NCBI GenBank assembly: GCA_964555935.1
Contig: CAZKUN010000024.1
Coordinates: 1 to 57,199, forward strand
Length of the DNA stretch: 57,199 nt
From: CAZKUN01 sp964555935
GTDB lineage: Bacteria > Armatimonadota > Zipacnadia > Zipacnadales > VGFC01
Direction of reading: 5' to 3'
Position numbers and translations under genes: made by a program. Of this stretch, positions 25,756 to 34,403 are shown one piece after another (the first letter of the stretch is position 1; every line of letters starts with the position of its first letter). The notes under the pieces were generated by a model that was not told the DNA's origin, did no database searches, and saw only the letters and a list, made by a program, of their open reading frames with translations.

Positions 25756-26628
25756 GTGTCAGAACCCGGATCGCTCTCCACGGGGATACCGTTCATCGAC
25801 GAGATGCTGGGCGGCGGGGTGGATCCCGGCGCCATGACCATCGTCCACGGCGCGACGGGCGTCGGCAAGACGCAGCTTGGCCTCGGCTTCCTGGACGCGG
25901 GGCAACGCCGGGAGGGCCGGCGCGGCGTCGTCGTCGACCTCGCCACGCGCGGCGATTCCCAGCAACATGCCGAGTACGCCAGGCGACTGTTCGACTGGGA
26001 GATCAGCGAGGGTGAGATCCCCATCGAGGGCGTCTTCGATGTTGGCGATCGCGGGCCGGACCTGTTCAAAGGTCTCGACTACTCGGGCCGTCCCGTCACC
26101 AAGACGAACATGGACGCCGCCGAGTGGCAACGCTGGCAAGGGCGTCTCCAGCGTCGGATGCAGGCGACGGCCGCGTACCTCTACGGGAGCTTCACGCGCG
26201 GCGCGCGCCGGATCGTGATTGATGGGGTCGAACCGAGCGTGCGTGTCGAGGACTCCATCCAGCTCCAACTCATCGAGTTCATCTACCAGCAGATCCTGCG
26301 CACGGATCACGACTGGGTCGCGCGGAATCTGCTGCGAGGCAAGTGGATGGAGATCAAGGACCTGGTCGCCGAGCGCGCCTACGACAAGGACCAGCTCGCG
26401 ACGATGATCCTGCAGACAAGCAATGAGATCATGCTGCAGGATCTCCTCACCCGCGAGATCGTCGAGGGCGACCTGGCCACGAACGCCAACACGGTCATTT
26501 TCCTGGGCCGCTGGCAGGACGGCAACCGCCTCACGCGCGCGGCGTTCATCCTGAAGCATCGCGGCCGTCCGTGCTCCGAGGAGGTCGTCCCCTTCACCAT
26601 CACCGACAGCGGGCTCGAGAGGGCCTGA
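25756..26628 (+). CDS. KaiC/RAD55-like RecA-superfamily ATPase
   Basis: The protein is 290 residues, a single ATPase domain. The opening STGIPFIDEMLGGGVDPGAM is the KaiC/RAD55 entry motif. Walker A is G32-A-T-G-V-G-K-T39, and a Walker B-like strand is RRIVIDGVEP (Asp). The C-terminal half (about 165-260) is helical and carries a long insert with IQLQLIEFIYQQIL that is unlike KaiC. It starts with GTG; GGTGAG lies 6 bases upstream. KaiC-like ATPases act in signalling or as DNA-repair accessory factors. No kinase, flagellar or KaiB-like gene is adjacent, so the role is open. Confidence 0.82.
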   Translation: MSEPGSLSTGIPFIDEMLGGGVDPGAMTIVHGATGVGKTQLGLGFLDAGQRREGRRGVVVDLATRGDSQQHAEYARRLFDWEISEGEIPIEGVFDVGDRGPDLFKGLDYSGRPVTKTNMDAAEWQRWQGRLQRRMQATAAYLYGSFTRGARRIVIDGVEPSVRVEDSIQLQLIEFIYQQILRTDHDWVARNLLRGKWMEIKDLVAERAYDKDQLATMILQTSNEIMLQDLLTREIVEGDLATNANTVIFLGRWQDGNRLTRAAFILKHRGRPCSEEVVPFTITDSGLERA

Positions 26629-26727
26629 GGCTGGCAACGCGTCAAGGGTCACACTGCGGGGGAAGTAGGCCACGGGGCCAACGGGTGTTGGAATCAGTAA
26701 CCCGATGTCTGTGGGAGGTGGGTCCGA

Positions 26728-27132
26728 ATGATGTGGCTTCGCGCGTTGATGGAGCGATTCAAGAACCCGTGGGCATGGGCCGCGCGGGCAGCGTTCGCCG
26801 TCACCTTGTGTCTCGGGATCTGGTGGCACAACTGGGCGTGGATTATCGTCTCCACGCTGCTCGTGGCCAGTGGCCCGTTCTGGTTCCCGAAGCAGAGACG
26901 CCCTCACCCGTGGGCCGAGGACCTCGTCGACAACTCCGTCTACATGATCGAGCGGGCCGAACTCGCCATAAAGGTCGCTGTGGTGATGCTAGGCGGCGCG
27001 ATCTTCGGCGCGCTCGTTTACGGCCTGTGGACGCATGACGCCATGCTGACGATCGGCGGGATCATGGCTGTCGCCGTGATGAAGACGTGGATCCTGCGAG
27101 AGCCGATCCGCAAGACGATGCGGGCGGCGTAG
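26728..27132 (+). CDS. Small membrane protein
   Basis: This 134-residue protein has about three or four hydrophobic segments: AAFAVTLCLGIWW, AWIIVSTLLVASGPFWF, AIKVAVVMLGGAIFGALVYG and LTIGGIMAVAVMKTWIL. The middle loop carries WAEDLVDNSVYMIERAEL. No family is recognised. GGAGGTGG precedes the ATG by 6-8 bases, giving strong translation. It stands alone between the KaiC-like gene and a secreted-protein gene, 99 bp and 57 bp away, possibly in one transcript. Confidence 0.65.
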   Translation: MMWLRALMERFKNPWAWAARAAFAVTLCLGIWWHNWAWIIVSTLLVASGPFWFPKQRRPHPWAEDLVDNSVYMIERAELAIKVAVVMLGGAIFGALVYGLWTHDAMLTIGGIMAVAVMKTWILREPIRKTMRAA

Positions 27133-27189
27133 AACCTCATGTTGAGCGCAACCGTCTGATCTTGTGTAGGCAAGGGGAGGGTGATCTCG

Positions 27190-28161
27190 ATGCGCGGCAT
27201 GTGGCGCGTGGTCGTTCCCGTTCTCGCTATCGGGCTGACCGGCTTCGTTATCTGGCAGACCGGCAGTCCAAAGGCAACTACCCAAGGCGCGGCTCCGGAA
27301 CTGGAGTTGCGCCTTGTTGCTGATAGGGAGGCCTATGCGGCGGGGGACCTCGTCACGATTCAGTTGGAGCTGGCAAACAGGAGCGACAAGCCATATTCGT
27401 ACCAGACGCCGCAGGACTTTCTCAGAGAAAGCGGGTTGACCGTCACGCGTGATGGCGAGCCCGTTCGGTACGTCGCAGGGTTCTTCCAGACGTTGGGCAC
27501 CAACAAGACGCTTGCGGCCGGCGAACGCAAGGTCATCAGCACCATACGGTTGAGCGAGTTCTGGGACACTCGACGCCCCGGGCATTACTCGGTGAGCTAC
27601 GGGGGGAGCGACGGCGGGGTGCCGATGAGTTCGGTTCTGGAGTTCGACGTGGAGCTGCCGCCCGGTGGCAAGATCCCGCCGCCTGATCTCAGAGATCGCG
27701 TAAAGATCGCCGGTCGAGAGGCGCGCTTCGGTGACTACTGGAAGTGGCAGGGAGCGGCGCTGAACTACCGTCCGCCCCCGCTGGGGGATACCGCCGAGGC
27801 CATCGGCGCCGTCCTCGGTATGGTGTGGCCCGACACGCCGACGACACTGTACGACGGTCGAGAGATCGTGGTACTGGCGCCCGTTGGCAGTGGCCGCGAA
27901 AGCGACGTGTTCGACGTCCGGACCGCAGAGCTCGACGGCAACACGATCCGTCTGGTTCTCGATCACCTGGCGGAGGATGAAGGGCCAGGCCTGATCCACT
28001 TCCTGAAGGTCGATCTGGAACGCCTGCTCGGGCCCGGTGACTACACGTGCACACTCGAAGTTGCGCGGCGCCCTCACGACAGCGCGGTCATCCCGAAGGA
28101 CACCCGCCGCGAGTTCACCTTCACCGTTCAGACCGGACCGCCGGCGGCTACCCCTCACTGA
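27190..28161 (+). CDS. Exported protein with Ig-like/BsuPI-type beta-sandwich
   Basis: The product is 323 residues with an N-terminal signal or anchor helix (MWRVVVPVLAIGLTGFVIW). I chose the ATG at 27190, with GGGAGGGTG upstream, over a GTG at 27181. Residues about 38-160 look like an Ig-like domain: LELRLVADREAYAAGDLVTI then QLELANRSDKPYSY, which resembles the intracellular proteinase-inhibitor (BsuPI) fold. The last half repeats a similar pattern and ends in FTFTVQTGPP. Function unknown. Its last 14 bases overlap the tail of the convergent glycosidase gene. Confidence 0.65.
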   Translation: MRGMWRVVVPVLAIGLTGFVIWQTGSPKATTQGAAPELELRLVADREAYAAGDLVTIQLELANRSDKPYSYQTPQDFLRESGLTVTRDGEPVRYVAGFFQTLGTNKTLAAGERKVISTIRLSEFWDTRRPGHYSVSYGGSDGGVPMSSVLEFDVELPPGGKIPPPDLRDRVKIAGREARFGDYWKWQGAALNYRPPPLGDTAEAIGAVLGMVWPDTPTTLYDGREIVVLAPVGSGRESDVFDVRTAELDGNTIRLVLDHLAEDEGPGLIHFLKVDLERLLGPGDYTCTLEVARRPHDSAVIPKDTRREFTFTVQTGPPAATPH

Positions 28162-31100
28162 CCTCGTAGTAGAGCGACGCGTTTCCGCCGCCGATATCGA
28201 AGACGAGCTTGCCGCCCTCGCGCTTCGTTGCGAGGGCGTTTTCGCGCGTGCCGTCGGGCAAGATGGGTCGGACGATCAGATCATCCTGCGCGGCCTCGAT
28301 GGCGAGCGTGGCGTTGACAGGTTCCATGAGGATCGGGCCATCGCCGGAGCTAGTCACGCGGGTGCGGAGGACGTTGTACTTCATGCCCGTGTTCTCCGCG
28401 CGGCCGACGGCGGATACGAGGAGCTTGGTTGAGTCGCCGATGGGATCGTCGGTCAGCGAGGTCACGGCGATGGCTGCAAAGTCCGTAGCGACCTCAACCG
28501 ACAGATTGGCGAGTTGGATCTCACCTTTGCCGCCGGGGTAGCCATACACGGCCTGCGTGCCAGGCGTGTCGATCGTGCCGTAGCCCTGCTCCCAACTCCG
28601 CCAGAGCTGGCCCGTGTCGGACTGGACCTCGGTCGCCTCGGAGGGCTGCGCCGAGAGGGCAACAGCGCCCGGCGCGTCGCCCAGCGTCATGCGGACCCTG
28701 TGCTCTTCGCAGAGGCCGCTGTTTACCGCGCGCCCGCCGCCCCACGGTCCAGGCGAATTCTTGCCGAGCGCCTCTTCCTCGGGGATGCGAATGACAACGC
28801 TCTCTTCAGCGACGCTCACGTCGCCGCGCCGGAATATCAACGCGCACGTCGGGAAGAGCCCGAATCGCGTGGGATCGTTGAATGTCTCGAACGCGCCCGA
28901 TAGCTTCTCAATCGGGACGGAGACGGAGTGGCGGTAGGTGTAGACGGTGAGCCCGTTCCAGTCCTGCAGCGCGGCCGAGGCGGCCATGAGCAAGGGGTAC
29001 TCGGCCCGCCACTCGTTCGGCCACGGCTGGTCCCACTCGCTGACGAAGAACGGCTTGCCGACCATGCTGTTGAAGGCCAGCCCGCCGATGGTATTTCCGC
29101 GGACGAGCGTCTGCGAGCGATTGTCGAAGGTACCGTCGCTGTGGGGGTGGGCGAAGTAGGTGTGCGAGTCGGTGAACGGCCGGTCTTTCAGCGCCCAAAG
29201 CAGCGCGGCGTTGCGCCCCCAGTTGCTGCCGGTCATCGGTATCTTCACGCCCACTTCATCGCTGAGGTACGTCTCCATTTCCGAGTAGAAGTCGCGCTGC
29301 ACCTCGGCCAGGAACCGCATGACATGCCCGCCCTTGTCGCGGAAGTCGACATCAGTGGCGGGCAGGTCGATCTGGAGCTCGAGGGCCCATGCCCGGAAGC
29401 GTTTCTCAAGGTCCGAGCGGAAGGGCTCATCGATGACCTGCTGGGCGAAGAGATCGTTCTCATTCGCGAACTCCATCAAGGCGATCGCGGGGTCATCCTT
29501 GTAGGCCAGCTCAGTGTACGGATTGACGTGGCTCCAGAGGGTCTTGGAGTAGAGTTTCTGAAGCTCGATCAGGCGGGGATCGAAGTTGGAGTACGGCTTG
29601 GCGCTCCGGTTGTTCGCGATGGTCTCATAGCCAGGGATGTCATCGCCCGGACGGAACTGGCGGTTGACGAGCTGGTCGAGGTAGACGTAGATCCCGGCGC
29701 GCTTGAGGCAGTAGATGAGGTAGTCGAACCGGTCGAGGCTCTCCTCGTCGAAATGCTGCGAGTCATCGCGTGAATAATCGATCAGGCTTCTCTCGGCCCA
29801 GTCGGCATCGGCGTGATGCGTGCGGACGATGTTGACGCCGAAGCGCTTCAGCCGCTCGGCAATTCTCTCGGCCTGCTCGTGAGTGGGGAAGTTGGCGCCG
29901 GCGCTGAAGTTCGTTCCCCAGAAACGCACGGGGTTGCCCGTGTCGCTGAAGACGAACTTGCCGTCGCGTGCGGTCACGAATCCCTGCGCGCCCGCCTCGT
30001 CCGCGTTGAGGAAGGAGAGATCTACCGGGCAAGAATCCCACGGGAGCGTGTAGGCGATCCAGCCATCGGTGTCGGTCTGATCCGTGCCCGCGTTCTCGTC
30101 GAACACGACCTGAAGGCCCTCGGCGAAAGTCAGCGAGAGACCGAGACTGGACCGCGTGCCGGCCGCGATCTCCACGCCCTCGCCGTCACGCGCCATGTGG
30201 AAGCGCAGCTCGATGGTATCGCCGCCCCAACCCCGATTATCTTGGATCATCATCTCCGCGTCGCCGTCGGTCTCAATCCGAAACGCCTCGGGCGTGCCCT
30301 CCGCCACGTCGATGGCGGAGATCGTGCCGCTGAACAGGTTGTTCCCGTCGAGTTCGTCCGGCACCGCCCACTCCGTCGCGTCCGGGCCCTCAAGGCGAAT
30401 CGTCTGGCCTTTGTACTGCGAGATGGGGACGGACAGCGAGACCTGATAGCCGTTGAGCGTACCACCCTCGGGGAAGTTGAAGTCGTAGGACAGGTCCACG
30501 CCCTCGTCGGCGATGGAGACTTGCTCGAGCACGCGGAGTGACTGGTTCGTCTCGGGCGGGATCTGGATTTGGCCCACGAACGAGCGCGACCGCGTGTCGC
30601 CGGATGCGCTGAAGCTTCCGTCCGGCTGGCGCGTGTAGGTCCAGCCGACGCCATGTACTGCCGCGCTGAGCGTCATGAGCTGCTTCTGATCGGCCTGCAC
30701 GGTCGCGTCGCCTGACGAGTGGAAGACGATGAACGGCTTGGTCCGGTCGATGGACATGGGTGGATGCATCTCCTCGACGAGCGCGTCGATCTCCTGGGGC
30801 GTGCCCAGAAGAGCTGTGAACCCGCGCGTAGCTTTCTGCCCCGCAATGACGTCGCCCTGGACTAGCGGGAAGCGGAACTCGAACTCCGGGGCTCCGTATC
30901 GGCGGTTATCCTGCACGAGCGCGCTGCCGGAAGCGGTGCCAACCAGCGCGAACTCGAAGCCATCGCCGCACTCGACCGCCAGCCCGACGCCCCCTCCGCC
31001 AAGCCCGGGATCGCCCTCCTGCTCGGGGAGGGTGGTCGCCACGCCGGGCAAGAGTCGCGCCCGCTTGCCGGCGAAGCGATCGGTCGGCAGATAGGCTGAG

Positions 31101-31438
31101 ATATACGCGCCCGTGAGAGGTGAATCTTCGACGAATTCGAGCTGGTAATCGAGCCACGTCCGCCGGCCTTGCTCCAACACCACTTGGCCGAACCGCAGGG
31201 AGCCGACTCCGGGATCCGGCAGGTCGATGCTGCCGCCGAACCGGCCATTTTCGGCCAACTCCATCGCCGCCTGGTCTTGCTGGAACATGTTCCACTCGGG
31301 CGTGTGGCCGATGATCGTGACACGGGCGATCTCCTCGCCATCGGAGAACGTCACGACGCCGGTGTCAGATGTCTCGAAGGAGAGCTGTGCGGAGACGGGC
31401 ACTGCGAGGCCAAGCACGAGGGGAACAAGGCGCATCAT
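28148..31438 (-). CDS. Exported multi-domain clan-A (GH5-like) glycoside hydrolase
   Basis: The protein has 1096 residues with a signal peptide (MMRLVPLVLGLAVPVSA). Residues about 20-480 contain two or three beta-sandwich, carbohydrate-binding-like modules. The catalytic TIM barrel spans about 495-850: it opens with PVRFWGTNFS and IVRTHHAD, has the acid/base Glu660 in EFANEND (strand 4) and the nucleophile Glu801 in FVSEWDQPWP (strand 7). A C-terminal beta domain follows to the end. The two-Glu layout is that of retaining clan GH-A enzymes such as GH5 and GH42-like families. Substrate unknown; the size suggests surface attack on a large polymer. Confidence 0.85.
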   Translation of the reverse strand: MMRLVPLVLGLAVPVSAQLSFETSDTGVVTFSDGEEIARVTIIGHTPEWNMFQQDQAAMELAENGRFGGSIDLPDPGVGSLRFGQVVLEQGRRTWLDYQLEFVEDSPLTGAYISAYLPTDRFAGKRARLLPGVATTLPEQEGDPGLGGGGVGLAVECGDGFEFALVGTASGSALVQDNRRYGAPEFEFRFPLVQGDVIAGQKATRGFTALLGTPQEIDALVEEMHPPMSIDRTKPFIVFHSSGDATVQADQKQLMTLSAAVHGVGWTYTRQPDGSFSASGDTRSRSFVGQIQIPPETNQSLRVLEQVSIADEGVDLSYDFNFPEGGTLNGYQVSLSVPISQYKGQTIRLEGPDATEWAVPDELDGNNLFSGTISAIDVAEGTPEAFRIETDGDAEMMIQDNRGWGGDTIELRFHMARDGEGVEIAAGTRSSLGLSLTFAEGLQVVFDENAGTDQTDTDGWIAYTLPWDSCPVDLSFLNADEAGAQGFVTARDGKFVFSDTGNPVRFWGTNFSAGANFPTHEQAERIAERLKRFGVNIVRTHHADADWAERSLIDYSRDDSQHFDEESLDRFDYLIYCLKRAGIYVYLDQLVNRQFRPGDDIPGYETIANNRSAKPYSNFDPRLIELQKLYSKTLWSHVNPYTELAYKDDPAIALMEFANENDLFAQQVIDEPFRSDLEKRFRAWALELQIDLPATDVDFRDKGGHVMRFLAEVQRDFYSEMETYLSDEVGVKIPMTGSNWGRNAALLWALKDRPFTDSHTYFAHPHSDGTFDNRSQTLVRGNTIGGLAFNSMVGKPFFVSEWDQPWPNEWRAEYPLLMAASAALQDWNGLTVYTYRHSVSVPIEKLSGAFETFNDPTRFGLFPTCALIFRRGDVSVAEESVVIRIPEEEALGKNSPGPWGGGRAVNSGLCEEHRVRMTLGDAPGAVALSAQPSEATEVQSDTGQLWRSWEQGYGTIDTPGTQAVYGYPGGKGEIQLANLSVEVATDFAAIAVTSLTDDPIGDSTKLLVSAVGRAENTGMKYNVLRTRVTSSGDGPILMEPVNATLAIEAAQDDLIVRPILPDGTRENALATKREGGKLVFDIGGGNASLYYEVSEG

Positions 31439-31556
31439 GTGGGCACTCCTGGCGCGGAATCAAGTCACACCTGTGAGAACGTCGCGGGGGCAGGGAGTGA
31501 TCCGCTGGGAGGTGAACAGTCAGTTAGAGCTTTGGGACACGAGGAGGGATGCGGGG

Positions 31557-32339
31557 ATGACTGATGTCTGCCCAATATGCAAAACCGAACGCGCTGAGGG
31601 CGAACCCTCCTGCCACATCTGTGGGCACCGCAACCCGGCCCCAGACCCCGGCAACGCGCCCACACGGCAGCAACCATCGCTGACTGGAATGCGCACCGTC
31701 CAGCGCGTCAACGTGTCGACCTTCCTGATTCTCGAGCTGGCTCCCCTCGGCATAGCCCTACTAGCAGCGTGGGCCTTCATGGCCCAGGGCGCGGCATCTA
31801 GCGGCGGGACCTATATTGAGGTGTTCGGCCAACGGCGCGTCTTCTCGGCCTCCGGCGGCAATGCGTCGGGCATATACGCCCAGGGCGCGCTCATCGTCGC
31901 CTGCGCCCTGACGTCGCTGATCACGTCCCTCGTTCTGCTCGCGAAGGCATGGGGCTCGATCGACGATGGGCGAGCGCCCGTGTCGATGACCTGGTCGGTG
32001 CTTCTCGTCCTGATCCCCTTCGTCAATGTCATCGGCGTCTTCTTCTCGTATGGTCGGCTTCCGAGCGCGTGCTGGGAGTTTGCGGACCGGCACGAACTCA
32101 AGCCCCTGGAACTCAGCCCCTGGGTGTTCGTCCTCTACTCGCTGTGCTATGCGGTGAGGTGGTTCCCGGTGAAGATCACCTCGTGGGGCCCGACCAGTAC
32201 GATCGAGGGCATCGCGGGATTGGGTCTCTTGGTGCTGGGCATCGTCATCACCGTTCAGCTCTGCCGGGCGATCAACGTCGTTGCGGAGGCGCAGAAAGCG
32301 GCGAGATGCATGAACTCAACATCGGGGGCGCAACAGTGA
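31557..32339 (+). CDS. Tandem membrane paralog A: zinc ribbon plus DxDGxA core
   Basis: This is the first of five overlapping paralogs (260 residues). It alone carries an N-terminal zinc ribbon (C5-x2-C8 and C19-x2-C22, CPICKTERAEG then CHICGHR). Then come PSLTGMRTVQRVNV, four or so membrane helices, and the core AWGSIDDGRAPVSM with LIPFVNVIGVFFSYGRLP. It ends VITVQLCRAINVVAEAQKA. I chose the ATG at 31557, preceded by GAGGAGGGATGCGGGG. Its TGA overlaps the GTG of paralog B by 4 bp. The cluster is divergent from the large glycosidase. Function unknown; a multi-subunit membrane complex is a fair guess. Confidence 0.75.
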   Translation: MTDVCPICKTERAEGEPSCHICGHRNPAPDPGNAPTRQQPSLTGMRTVQRVNVSTFLILELAPLGIALLAAWAFMAQGAASSGGTYIEVFGQRRVFSASGGNASGIYAQGALIVACALTSLITSLVLLAKAWGSIDDGRAPVSMTWSVLLVLIPFVNVIGVFFSYGRLPSACWEFADRHELKPLELSPWVFVLYSLCYAVRWFPVKITSWGPTSTIEGIAGLGLLVLGIVITVQLCRAINVVAEAQKAARCMNSTSGAQQ

Positions 32340-33055
32340 CTGGCTCCACGCAAGATGCTCCCAGTATCCTGACACAAGCGCCCTTCCCAGCCCGCGCGTC
32401 GCTCACCGAGATGCGCCCCGTTGCGCGGGTGAACGTTTGGGTGTTCATCGGCATGCAGCTCGTCGGCGCGGCCATGGCGGTCGCGGGGATACATGTACTC
32501 ATCGGAGGCAGCATCCCACAGCCCGACGGGGCGTGGATCGCGCTCCCGGGCTTCACGACCGACCCGGCGGGCGACCTCGCCGGGAGCGCCGTTGCCGGCT
32601 ACTTGCTCATCGGGCTAACAATGGCTGGGGCATGGGCCACAGTCGTGGCGGTGTTGGTGTTGCTTGCCAAGGCCTGGGGGTCCATCGACGACGGCGGCGC
32701 CGCGCTGTCCATGACGCGAGCTGTTCTACTCACGCTGATCCCATTCTTCAACGTCATCGGCGTCTTCTTCTCCTACGGCCGGTTGCCAAAGGCCTGCGAT
32801 GAGTTCTTCCGGCGGCATGGCGTGATCGGCGCGGGGCCGACGCCGGTCATCTTCTGGGGATACGCAGTCTGTCATCTGCTTGAGTGGCTTCCGCTAAAGG
32901 TGATCCATGTGGGGATCGGCGACGCTGTTCACGGCGCGGCGGGCGTGATGCTGTTCGGACTCAACGTCGTCATCACCGTTCAGCTCTGCCGGGCGATCAA
33001 CGCCATTGCCGAGGCGCAGCAAAGCGCGGCGCAAGCGACGGCCGGGGGCGAATGA
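32336..33055 (+). CDS. Tandem membrane paralog B: closest relative of A
   Basis: The protein has 239 residues from the GTG at 32336, which forms a GTGA overlap with paralog A; an in-frame ATG at 32306 is the alternative. It repeats the paralog A plan without the zinc ribbon: SLTEMRPVARVN, then helices, then AWGSIDDGGAALSM with LIPFFNVIGVFFSYGRLPKA and RRHG, and the tail VITVQLCRAINAIAEAQQS. About half of the core residues are identical to A, so A and B are a duplicate pair. Its TGA overlaps the ATG of paralog C by 4 bp. Confidence 0.75.
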   Translation: MTGSTQDAPSILTQAPFPARASLTEMRPVARVNVWVFIGMQLVGAAMAVAGIHVLIGGSIPQPDGAWIALPGFTTDPAGDLAGSAVAGYLLIGLTMAGAWATVVAVLVLLAKAWGSIDDGGAALSMTRAVLLTLIPFFNVIGVFFSYGRLPKACDEFFRRHGVIGAGPTPVIFWGYAVCHLLEWLPLKVIHVGIGDAVHGAAGVMLFGLNVVITVQLCRAINAIAEAQQSAAQATAGGE

Positions 33056-33729
33056 GCAAGACCACGAGGTTGTCTCCATCACCTTTGACCGGCGTCGGCG
33101 AAGGCGGATTGACGCTGGGGGAGATGGAGCCCACGAAGCCCATCGCGCGTGCGGGGGCCGTGCTGGCCATCCTGGTCGTTTGGCTCGGGTGGCCTCTGCC
33201 GGGGTTGCTTGGGGTGCTATCGGTCGACAGCCCACACCCGGAGGAGCGGGTTCTCGGGCGCTGTCTCGGGTGGCTCGCCTGCGCGGCCTTGCTTCTGGGG
33301 TGGCTCGTCTGGGTGAGAGTTGTTGCGCGTGGGTGGTCGGCGATCCAAGACGGCCACGCACGGGTGAGCGCCGCCATCGTATGGTTGCTGCTCTGCGTGC
33401 CCGGCATCCATCTGGCCGGCGTCTACATGGCGGGCGTCGGGCTGGCGCGGCACGTGAACAGGTTTGCGCAGCGCCATGAGATCGAGGATCTGCGCGTGAA
33501 TGAGATCGCTCATGTCGCGCTCGCCGTCGCCTGGAGCTTGTGGGCCGTCTTGCCATTTGCGGCGGCGGGCCTTCACATGCTGCGCATCCGCGTTGACCTA
33601 GGTGCAACGCCGTTTGCCATTGCCGGACTGTGCTGGCTCGCGATCATCCCTCTTACGGTCTGGTCGGCGAATGATCTGTGCACCGCGATCAACCGCATCG
33701 CGGACGCGCAGAGCGAGGAGCCGGGATGA
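33052..33729 (+). CDS. Tandem membrane paralog C: QDGHAR core
   Basis: The protein has 225 residues. It opens with an N-terminal tag MSKTTRLSPSPLTGVGEGG then LTLGEM that is nearly shared with paralog D and loosely with E. Membrane segments include AVLAILVVWLGWPLPGLLGVL and LGWLACAALLLGWLVWVRV. The core reads GWSAIQDGHARVSA and is followed by VPGIHLAGVYMAGVGLARHV and QRHEIEDLRVNE. The tail NDLCTAINRIADAQ parallels A and B. The ATGA overlap at both ends locks it into the operon. Confidence 0.75.
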   Translation: MSKTTRLSPSPLTGVGEGGLTLGEMEPTKPIARAGAVLAILVVWLGWPLPGLLGVLSVDSPHPEERVLGRCLGWLACAALLLGWLVWVRVVARGWSAIQDGHARVSAAIVWLLLCVPGIHLAGVYMAGVGLARHVNRFAQRHEIEDLRVNEIAHVALAVAWSLWAVLPFAAAGLHMLRIRVDLGATPFAIAGLCWLAIIPLTVWSANDLCTAINRIADAQSEEPG

Positions 33730-34403
33730 GCAAGACCACGAGGTTGCCTCCATCACCTTTGACCGGCGTCGGCGAGGACGGATTCACGCTGGCGGGGATG
33801 AAGCCTGCCCGGCGAATCCGGCGCGAAGAGTGGGTCGTCCTTATCCCCAGCGTCTGGCTCGGATCTCTTCTCGCACTCGTGGTTGGCGAGGGCCTGAGCA
33901 GCAGCGCGCACCCGGGCGATCAAGCGCTCGGGCGCTGGATCGTGTGGCTCGCGCCAGCGTTCATGCTTATCGCTTGGCTAATCTGGACGGGGATCGTGGC
34001 GCGTGGCTGGGCATCCATCCAGGACGGCCACGCTCGACTGAGCGCCCGGGCTGCATGGGCGCTGCTCAGCGTGCCGGGCGTTCACCTGGTGGGCGTCACC
34101 ATCGCGGGCTACGGACTAGCTCGGGCCATGAACGACTTCGCCGAGCGGCATAGGATTGCGGGCCTGCGGGTGAACCGCGTATTGCACGGGCCTCTCGCCT
34201 ACATCTGGTGGACGTGGGCGATCTCACTCACGGCGACGCTGCACCTCCGCTCGTTCTTCGTGCCCTCCTTCGTCGCCCTCGCGCCGACGGCCATCTTGGG
34301 GCTGTCATCCCTCGCGATCGCGGCGCTCACGGTCCTGTCGGCGAATGATCTGTGCGCCGCGATCAACCGCATCGCGGATGCGCAGCGCGAGATCCAGACA
34401 TGA
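33726..34403 (+). CDS. Tandem membrane paralog D: closest relative of C
   Basis: The protein has 225 residues, the same length as paralog C. The first 75 bases differ from those of C at only six positions and the last 50 or so are also nearly identical, but the middle is much more diverged. The core is GWASIQDGHARLSARAAW with VPGVHLVGVTIAGYGLARAM and ERHRIAGLRVN; the tail is NDLCAAINRIADAQREIQT. It overlaps C (ATGA, 33726-33729) and E (ATGA, 34400-34403). Confidence 0.75.
   Translation: MSKTTRLPPSPLTGVGEDGFTLAGMKPARRIRREEWVVLIPSVWLGSLLALVVGEGLSSSAHPGDQALGRWIVWLAPAFMLIAWLIWTGIVARGWASIQDGHARLSARAAWALLSVPGVHLVGVTIAGYGLARAMNDFAERHRIAGLRVNRVLHGPLAYIWWTWAISLTATLHLRSFFVPSFVALAPTAILGLSSLAIAALTVLSANDLCAAINRIADAQREIQT

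Noticed and set aside
25759..26907. Long open frame on the minus strand opposite the KaiC-like gene
   Set aside because: It is antisense to a gene with intact Walker motifs and its translation has low-complexity Arg/Asp-rich composition typical of GC-rich shadows. The same applies to long frames opposite 38258-40354, 46633-48390 and 49700-52039.
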